A stretch of 8,632 nucleotides of DNA, taken from NCBI GenBank assembly GCA_002724835.1, contig PBPX01000068.1, positions 1 through 8,632 of the forward strand, read 5' to 3'. Position numbers and translations under genes: made by a program. Source of the DNA: Actinomycetota bacterium (GTDB taxonomy: Bacteria; Actinomycetota; Acidimicrobiia; Actinomarinales; Actinomarinaceae). The notes beneath the pieces are model-generated. The model searched no databases. It was not told where the DNA came from and saw only the letters and a program-made list of their open reading frames with translations. Below, piece by piece: positions 1-5,549 of the stretch (position 1 is the stretch's first letter; each line of letters starts with the position of its first letter).

Positions 1-69
1 AGTCATCATTGACATTGCTTGTTCTTTTTTGTCATCTTTAATTTTTATTAAATTAATTCGTGCATACAT
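1..69 (-). CDS. Partial gene, N-terminus only; possible small ABM-like (dimeric alpha/beta barrel) protein
   Basis: Only the first 23 codons lie in the window; the gene runs off the left edge with no stop. The start ATG (69-67) is set by a strong ribosome site, AAAGGAGA at 82-75, five bases upstream. The peptide begins MYARINLIKIKDDKKEQA. This resembles the first beta strand and start of the first helix of small antibiotic-biosynthesis-monooxygenase (ABM) type proteins, which often open with MYARxxxxxxKPGK. That resemblance is from memory and rests on very few residues, so the family assignment is weak, but the gene start itself is well supported. It lies 41 bp downstream of the membrane-protein gene on the same strand, so the two may be co-transcribed. 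A TACAAT hexamer at 100-95 could also give it its own promoter. Confidence 0.55.
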   Translation of the reverse strand, partial: MYARINLIKIKDDKKEQAMSMMT

Positions 70-74
70 AATTT

Positions 75-82
75 TCTCCTTT
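75..82 (-). promoter_or_regulatory. Strong Shine-Dalgarno of the left-edge partial gene
   Basis: On the minus strand AAAGGAGA sits five bases before the ATG at 69. It decides the start of the truncated gene. The other ATG nearby (65-63) is in a different frame and hits a stop after five codons. Confidence 0.7.
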
Positions 83-110
83 CACCTTATTTTAATTGTA
101 TCTTTTTTAG

Positions 111-644
111 TTATCGCTTGTTCCAAGCTAATAATGGCCCAACTCCTACGCCTAAAATTAAAGTAAGCCAAACAACTAACCCAACAGGCATTAAGGATTC
201 AGGTAGTTCATATCCAAAAAAGGTACCAGCGCCCGAAATCAAAAACCCAACAACTCCACCAACTAAAAGGTTGTATCTCCAGATATTAGCTATGACCCCC
301 TCTGAAACTGAGTACAGAGCGATCATATTTAAACAAATAAAGAAGAAAAATGGACCGAATTCATTTCCAGTGCTTCCTATTGTTAAAGAATTAGCTGTAA
401 AGATAGCTGCTGCAAGAAAAGTTGTCCCTTCTCTCCAGTTTTCCGGTACATTTTCACCTAAAAGAGATTTGAGTGATAGAGCTATTCCAGCAAAACCTAA
501 ACCCCATAAGAATTGCACTAACGGATGCGGTTGTTCTTCTCCTAAGATGCCTGTAGTTACAAACCCTATAACGTTGGCAATAATAAATAGATAAGCTGCT
601 TGTTGCCCATTTTCTTTATCTGTACTTGTAAAAAATGATTTCAT
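111..644 (-). CDS. Six-helix integral membrane protein of unknown function
   Basis: A 177-residue protein that I do not recognise. Hydrophobic segments at about residues 15-33, 42-62, 74-90, 96-114, 124-144 and 151-173 suggest six membrane helices, with a short polar N-terminus (MKSFFTSTDKENGQQ) and a basic C-terminal tail (WNKR). Short acidic loops follow helix 1 (GEEQPHP) and helix 2 (GENVPENWREG), and helix 4 opens with a run of phenylalanines after GNEFGP. No transporter, kinase or enzyme motif is visible. The start is well supported: AGGAGA at 659-654 lies nine bases before the ATG. It sits 129 bp downstream of the putA stop and 41 bp upstream of the left-edge gene, all on the same strand. 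The 129-bp gap and its own -10-like element suggest that it starts a separate transcript. The plus-strand open frame at 118-594 is a shadow of this gene. Confidence 0.85.
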   Translation of the reverse strand: MKSFFTSTDKENGQQAAYLFIIANVIGFVTTGILGEEQPHPLVQFLWGLGFAGIALSLKSLLGENVPENWREGTTFLAAAIFTANSLTIGSTGNEFGPFFFFICLNMIALYSVSEGVIANIWRYNLLVGGVVGFLISGAGTFFGYELPESLMPVGLVVWLTLILGVGVGPLLAWNKR

Positions 645-690
645 AATAATATTTCTCCTTTTCTTATTTTGATATCTAGTGTTAAAAAAT

Positions 691-696
691 ATTGTA
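691..696 (-). promoter_or_regulatory. Candidate -10 element for the membrane-protein gene
   Basis: TACAAT on the minus strand, 46 bases before the ATG at 644, in an AT-rich leader that carries a good ribosome site. No convincing -35 hexamer lies 16-18 bases upstream. The same hexamer occurs at 100-95 before the left-edge gene. The call rests on one hexamer in AT-rich DNA and is tentative. Confidence 0.25.
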
Positions 697-773
697 GAAG
701 AATTTAATTGAAGAATCTTAAAGCAAGAGTTAAATCTATGTGAACAGATTATTTCAAAGATGTTTCAAAGTTT

Positions 774-3700
774 TTACCAGTCTTTAAATGGCTGGGGGCC
801 AGATCCAATATTGCCATAACGATGATTTGTTATTGATATAGATTGCTCTTTCACCCAACAAAGAAGCTCTTGTTTACCATTTTGAGACAACCCTCTCTCA
901 TCAATTGTTGCTCCTGAACTAAATATCTGAGTTGGTATTTCTTGACTCGTTGCTATCCATCTTATTTTTTCAAAAATAGACAGATCTAAATTTGAATCAG
1001 GACCTAATAGAGTATCTTGAGATATTATCTTTATGTTTATATTCAATAACTCAGATATCCAAAATATAAACTTTTCTAAATCTTTTGAAAAGTCTTCTTC
1101 AGTAACTAGCAAGATGCTTTTGTAAGGAATGTATCGTTTAAAATTTCTTTCAGACTCTATGTCTGCTAGTTTTATTGACTTATTACCAATCTCTTCCCAT
1201 GTCAGTTTAAATTCATATTTTAAACTTTCTATATTTTCTACCGGTTGATATTCACGAAACATTGAAACATAGTGATCTCCACCTGTTTTTGCAGTTGGGC
1301 CAAAACTACTTTTTTTCCAGCCCCCAAATGGATGTCTGTCGACAACTGCCCCTGTTGTTGTTCTATTAACATATAAGTTCCCTGCTTCAACATTTTCAAT
1401 CCAGTATTCACATTCTTTTTCATTTAGAGACTGTATTCCAGCTGTAAGTCCATATGGAACAGAATTTTGCCAATCAACTGCTTGTTCTAAATCTTTTGCA
1501 TTCATTACCCCAAGTACCGGCCCAAACCATTCATTTTGATGAGCCCAAGATCCTGGCTGAACATTAATTTTTACACCAGGAGACCATAAATATACACTTT
1601 CGAGTTGCTTTGGCTCAACAAGCCACTCCTCACCATCTTCAAGCTCTTCTATAACTTTTGATAAATTTTTATTCACTGGACTTATCAAAGGACCAACTGA
1701 CGTAGAGAAATCTGCTGGGTCTCCTACTTTAAGTGATGTGACAGCGTCTTTTAACTGTTTAAAAAAAGTTGGATTGTTGTAAATAGACTGCTCAACAATT
1801 GCAAGGCTTGAAGCTGAGCATTTTTGTCCAGCATGCCCAAAGGCAGAATCAATAATGTCCTTCACTGCAGCATCGATGTCAGCGCTTGCGGTAACAACGA
1901 TTGAATTTTTACCACTTGTTTCTGCAAGCAATCTTAAGGATGGATTCCATTTTTTAAATAAGAGTGCCGTTTCATAAGACCCTGTCAGAACAATGGAGTC
2001 AACATCATTATGAGTAATAAGATGTTTGCCAATTTCATTTTCGTCTGTAGGTAGAAAATGTAAAACTGATTTTGGTACTCCAGCTTCCCATAGTTGGTTT
2101 ACTAGTTCCCAGGCTACCAATACTGTCTCTGGGGCTGGTTTAAAAATAACAGTGTTACCTGAAACTAAAGCAGCTACAATTCCTCCCATTGGTATTGCAT
2201 AGGGGAAGTTCCAAGGTGGTGCAACGACTACAACACCTAAAGGTGAAGATTCTTTATCAAGCTTTTCCGCTGCTAAAGAATAAAATCTAACAAAATCAAT
2301 AGCCTCTGAAATTTCTGGATCTGCCTCTGAAATAGTTTTTCCACCATCTCTCATCATCGCGGCAATCAATCGAGGTCTATTTTCTTCCATTATTGTTGCG
2401 CATTTACCCATTATTTCCTTTATATTTTCTATATTTGTTTTCTCCCAATTATTTTGTTCAAATTTTGCAATTCTTACTGCATCATCGACAAGATCTATAG
2501 TTGATAAATTATATGAATAAAGAGTTTGTCCATTTTTGCCTGGTTCAAGACCATTTTTGTGTTCCAAATTTAAATACTCTCTGCCACTAACAACAACTGG
2601 AATAAGAGTCTTTCCAAAAACATACTCTTTATTTTTTATTAACTCAATAAATTTTGGATCGGTTAAGTCTTTATTTGCTTGATTGTTAAAAATATTTTCT
2701 TTAAATGCATTCTCTCTTGTATCATTTTGTACGGCTCTTCTTCTACTGTCGGTATTAACAACATGGGACATATGTATTGAATCAATAAATCTTTTTGCTT
2801 GTTGGTTAAATTGTTTATTTCCCGGAGCAATATCAAATGATGCTCTAAGATAGTTTTCTTCAGAAGTGTTTTCATCTAATCTCCGAACAAGATAGGCAAC
2901 AGCAGCTGGGAACTCCTCATCTGAAGTAACTGGAGAATAAAGCAACACCGATCCAAATCTTTCCTTTACTGCAAGAGCCTCTGGGTTGGCCATGCCTTCT
3001 AACATTTCAATTTCTACTTGTTCTTTACACCCTCTCATTTGTGCAAGTGTTTGTGCAAAAGCAATGTGAAATAAGTTATGGCTAGCTACTCCAATAGTTA
3101 AAAAATCTTTAATTTTTGAATCAATAGCAGTATTGATTAACCTTGCATAGCTAGCATCTACTTCTTCTTTGCTTTCATAAGGTGCTGCCTTCCATCCGTT
3201 TAATTCCCCTTCTGTTTTTTCCATTGCCAGATTGGCACCTTTAACAATCCTTATCTTTATTTTTGCTCCTGTTTTTTCATGCCTTCTTTTAGCCCAAGCA
3301 ATTAAATCTTCAAACGCTGCATGAGAATCTGGTAAATATGCTTGTAAAACAATCCCTGCATAAAGTTTTTCGAAACTTTCCTCATCAAGAAGTTTTTTAA
3401 ATACATCAATCGTTACTTGTAAATCTCTGTATTCCTCCATATCAAGATTCACAAAAACATTCTCTTCTTGTGCTTTGGAATAAATCTTTCTTAATTTTTC
3501 TGCAACTCTACTCACAGAACCATCATGGTCTGCCTCCTGAAGCTGACTAACTATTGCTGAAATCTTTACAGATATATACGTAACTTCTTCTAATTCCATT
3601 ACAGATAAAATCTCATTAAATCTTTTGTTTGCTTCCTCTTCTCCTAAAACTGCTTCACCAAGAATATTTATATTTACATCTATATCCTGTTGTTTTCTTT

Positions 3701-4103
3701 TGTCTATATATGTTTTTAATTTATCTTTTTTCGAATTTAAAATTATTCCCTTAGAGTCTAATTTCACTCTTGTTTCAACTATGTACTTTGCAAATCCAGG
3801 AAAAATGTTTGAAATTAATATAAGAATTTTTAACCCAAAAAAATCAATAAGACCTAGGCCTTTGTATGTAACTTTTTGATTTATGTTTCTCAATATTTTT
3901 CCAGAGGCCTTGGATGAGGAGATTCTCATAACTTCATCGGTTAAATGCATCGTTGTTTGAAGAGTTTTTGAGTTGTTAAGAAGTCTTGAGAATTGTGACT
4001 TTCTTCTTTTGTCTGAAAGCTTTTCTTTTCTTGAAGCTAACTCAATTAAATCTGTAGCTAGATATACAGAATCATCAATTGTTACTTGTGAAATTAACTC
4101 CAT
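774..4103 (-). CDS. putA: Bifunctional proline dehydrogenase / L-glutamate-gamma-semialdehyde (P5C) dehydrogenase
   Basis: A cytoplasmic enzyme that oxidises proline to glutamate in two steps: an FAD-dependent proline dehydrogenase makes P5C, and an NAD-dependent aldehyde dehydrogenase oxidises its hydrolysed form. The 1109 residues contain a PRODH barrel (about 140-440) with IRIVKGANLAMEKTEGELNGW around 284-304 and the substrate-binding RRLDEN at 407-412. An ALDH domain follows (about 490-950) with APPWNFP (Asn632), FKPAPET (Lys655), LTGSYE (706-711), AETSGKN (Glu728) and GQKCSA (nucleophile Cys762). A tail of about 150 residues ends in EQSISITNHRYGN, as in actinobacterial P5C dehydrogenases from memory. 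There is no N-terminal ribbon-helix-helix domain, so it should not repress its own gene as the E. coli protein does. The start has no Shine-Dalgarno, but TAGAAT lies nine bases upstream, suggesting a leaderless mRNA. It lies 31 bp downstream of the M20 peptidase gene. All key catalytic motifs are present. Confidence 0.96.
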   Translation of the reverse strand: MELISQVTIDDSVYLATDLIELASRKEKLSDKRRKSQFSRLLNNSKTLQTTMHLTDEVMRISSSKASGKILRNINQKVTYKGLGLIDFFGLKILILISNIFPGFAKYIVETRVKLDSKGIILNSKKDKLKTYIDKRKQQDIDVNINILGEAVLGEEEANKRFNEILSVMELEEVTYISVKISAIVSQLQEADHDGSVSRVAEKLRKIYSKAQEENVFVNLDMEEYRDLQVTIDVFKKLLDEESFEKLYAGIVLQAYLPDSHAAFEDLIAWAKRRHEKTGAKIKIRIVKGANLAMEKTEGELNGWKAAPYESKEEVDASYARLINTAIDSKIKDFLTIGVASHNLFHIAFAQTLAQMRGCKEQVEIEMLEGMANPEALAVKERFGSVLLYSPVTSDEEFPAAVAYLVRRLDENTSEENYLRASFDIAPGNKQFNQQAKRFIDSIHMSHVVNTDSRRRAVQNDTRENAFKENIFNNQANKDLTDPKFIELIKNKEYVFGKTLIPVVVSGREYLNLEHKNGLEPGKNGQTLYSYNLSTIDLVDDAVRIAKFEQNNWEKTNIENIKEIMGKCATIMEENRPRLIAAMMRDGGKTISEADPEISEAIDFVRFYSLAAEKLDKESSPLGVVVVAPPWNFPYAIPMGGIVAALVSGNTVIFKPAPETVLVAWELVNQLWEAGVPKSVLHFLPTDENEIGKHLITHNDVDSIVLTGSYETALLFKKWNPSLRLLAETSGKNSIVVTASADIDAAVKDIIDSAFGHAGQKCSASSLAIVEQSIYNNPTFFKQLKDAVTSLKVGDPADFSTSVGPLISPVNKNLSKVIEELEDGEEWLVEPKQLESVYLWSPGVKINVQPGSWAHQNEWFGPVLGVMNAKDLEQAVDWQNSVPYGLTAGIQSLNEKECEYWIENVEAGNLYVNRTTTGAVVDRHPFGGWKKSSFGPTAKTGGDHYVSMFREYQPVENIESLKYEFKLTWEEIGNKSIKLADIESERNFKRYIPYKSILLVTEEDFSKDLEKFIFWISELLNINIKIISQDTLLGPDSNLDLSIFEKIRWIATSQEIPTQIFSSGATIDERGLSQNGKQELLCWVKEQSISITNHRYGNIGSGPQPFKDW

Positions 4104-4112
4104 CTTATGTTT

Positions 4113-4118
4113 ATTCTA
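4113..4118 (-). promoter_or_regulatory. Candidate -10 element for a leaderless putA transcript
   Basis: TAGAAT on the minus strand ends exactly nine bases before the putA ATG (TAGAAT-AAACATAAG-ATG). At the usual -10 to start-site distance, transcription would begin at or within a base or two of the ATG, which would explain the lack of a Shine-Dalgarno. It lies between the M20 stop and the putA start, so putA could be transcribed both from here and by read-through. No clear -35 is visible. Confidence 0.4.
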
Positions 4119-4134
4119 TTACGTTTGAAAATGC

Positions 4135-5427
4135 TTAATAGTTTTTTAATGTATTAATAAGACTTTGAATTAATTTTTCTATATCTTCTATACATACACT
4201 TTCATTTGGTGCGTGAGCATTTCCTTCGTCGTCTCCTGGTCCTATCAATACAAGTTCTGCTTCAGGAAATTGATCTGTGAATACGTTGGCAAAAGGGATA
4301 GAACCACCAACACCCATATAAGCTGGTTCTGTCTTCCATACCTCTTTAAATTCTGTTATTAATTTTTTTGTAAATTCTTTATTTGGATCAGCAACGACTC
4401 CACTCCCTTTTGATTCAGGAATAAATTTAACATTTGCGCCCCATGGAGTATTTTTCTTTATATGTTCTTCAAGCATTTTCATAGCATGTTCTGGATTCTC
4501 AGTAGGTGGCAGTCTTAGGCTAACTTTCGCTTTAGTTGATGGAATTAAAAGATTAATAGATTCATCTACACCCGGTGCATCAATTGCGAGTACGCTTAGT
4601 GCGGGCTCTAGCCAAAGTCTTTTTGAGTAACTATCCGTTTCAAATAAATTAATTTCATCTGAACCTAAAAGTTTTTTTATATCATCTTTAGGTATTTCAA
4701 AAACTTCACCTTCACTTGGAGTTAGTCCTTCAATCTGTAATTCTCCTTTTTCGTTGTGAAATGAAGAAATTATTCTACTTAAGACCATGAATGCATCTGG
4801 AACAATTCCTCCCCCTAACCCAGAGTGGACAGCTTTCATAGGCTGATCAACAACTATTGTTCCATCAACAAGTCCTCTCAGGGAAGTTGTAACAGTCGGT
4901 AATCCAGATTTGATATTTCCTGAATCTGCAATAACAATTACATCAGCTTCTAAATCTTCTTTATTTTCTTTAATAAATTGTTCCATTGTAGGAGACCCTA
5001 TTTCTTCTTCCCCTTCAATAAATATTTTTATATTGACTGGAGGATTGTCTTTTAATGCTTTAACAACTTCATAGTGAGTCACTACACCAGCTTTATTATC
5101 ACCAGACCCTCTTCCGTATAACCTTCCTTCAATAATTTCTGGAACAAATGGATCAGTCTCCCATAATGAAAGATCTCCTACAGGCTGTACATCGTGATGA
5201 GCATATAAAAGGACTGTTTTTTTAGTTGGATCTTGTTCTGTTTGAGCAAGAACTGCTGGCATTCCTTCATTACTCTTAGATATTTTTGAAGTTAACCCAA
5301 GACCTTCAAACAAGTCTTTTACACTTTCTGCTGATTGCTCAACATCCTTATAATGTTTTTTTTCTGAGCTAATAGACTCTATTTTTACTAATAATTTAAG
5401 AACATCAATAATTTTTTTTTGAACCAT
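4135..5427 (-). CDS. M20 family metallopeptidase (dipeptidase / carboxypeptidase-like)
   Basis: A 430-residue zinc-type exopeptidase of the M20 family (CNDP/PepV-like dipeptidases, ArgE/DapE relatives), predicted cytoplasmic because no signal peptide is seen. All the expected co-catalytic metal motifs are present: AHHDVQP (ligand His77 and Asp79), GRGSGDNK (bridging Asp110), EGEEEIGS (general base Glu141, ligand Glu142), IADSG (ligand Asp168) and NAHAPNE (ligand His405). KAVHSG (His201) marks the inserted lid domain (about 185-310), where substrate and dimer contacts occur in the family. Its length is typical. It probably releases amino acids from di- or tripeptides; true substrates cannot be read from sequence. 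Being 31 bp upstream of putA, it may feed proline to that enzyme (inference). The start ATG lacks a Shine-Dalgarno and has TAGAAT nine bases upstream. Codons 3-6 contain a run of nine A on the coding strand. Confidence 0.93.
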   Translation of the reverse strand: MVQKKIIDVLKLLVKIESISSEKKHYKDVEQSAESVKDLFEGLGLTSKISKSNEGMPAVLAQTEQDPTKKTVLLYAHHDVQPVGDLSLWETDPFVPEIIEGRLYGRGSGDNKAGVVTHYEVVKALKDNPPVNIKIFIEGEEEIGSPTMEQFIKENKEDLEADVIVIADSGNIKSGLPTVTTSLRGLVDGTIVVDQPMKAVHSGLGGGIVPDAFMVLSRIISSFHNEKGELQIEGLTPSEGEVFEIPKDDIKKLLGSDEINLFETDSYSKRLWLEPALSVLAIDAPGVDESINLLIPSTKAKVSLRLPPTENPEHAMKMLEEHIKKNTPWGANVKFIPESKGSGVVADPNKEFTKKLITEFKEVWKTEPAYMGVGGSIPFANVFTDQFPEAELVLIGPGDDEGNAHAPNESVCIEDIEKLIQSLINTLKNY

Positions 5428-5436
5428 ATGTCTAAT

Positions 5437-5442
5437 ATTCTA
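5437..5442 (-). promoter_or_regulatory. Candidate -10 element for a leaderless M20 peptidase transcript
   Basis: TAGAAT on the minus strand lies nine bases before the peptidase ATG (TAGAAT-ATTAGACAT-ATG), the same hexamer and spacing as at putA. The sequence between has no purine-rich ribosome site, which fits a leaderless mRNA. The -35 region is not recognisable. Confidence 0.4.
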
Positions 5443-5518
5443 AATGAAATAGGCCTTTTTCCTTAATAGGAATGGGAAATATTTAACCTTACAATTCTGA
5501 TATTCAAGTTTTTTTTTG

Positions 5519-5532
5519 TATAAAATTATAAA
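5519..5532 (+). promoter_or_regulatory. Candidate promoter (-10 cluster) for the FecR-domain lipoprotein gene
   Basis: Overlapping -10-like hexamers (TATAAA at 5519-5524, TAAAAT at 5521-5526, TATAAA at 5527-5532) precede the lipoprotein start by about 20-25 bases. A run of nine T (5509-5517) lies just upstream, where a promoter spacer would be, and TTCTGA at 5495-5500 is a poor -35. TACAAT at 5490-5495 is an alternative -10. The region is too AT-rich to choose with certainty. Confidence 0.3.
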
Positions 5533-5537
5533 TAAGC

Positions 5538-5541
5538 GGAG
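5538..5541 (+). promoter_or_regulatory. Ribosome binding site of the FecR-domain lipoprotein gene
   Basis: GGAG within AAGCGGAGC lies eight bases before the ATG at 5550. This supports the chosen start, which is also required to give the positively charged MKKKKP beginning of the signal peptide. Confidence 0.6.
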
Positions 5542-5549
5542 CAATTTTA

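Noticed and set aside
118..594. Plus-strand open frame of 158 codons
   Set aside because: Antisense to the membrane-protein gene, which has a strong ribosome site and clear membrane helices; the plus-strand translation is Pro/Lys-rich with no features and lacks a good ribosome site.
732..770. Possible terminator or regulatory repeat downstream of putA (AATCT/AGATT inverted repeat at 733-750; direct TTTCAAAG at 752-759 and 763-770)
   Set aside because: The stem is only five mostly A-T pairs with no T tract following on the minus strand, and the direct repeat is short in AT-rich DNA; neither is convincing.
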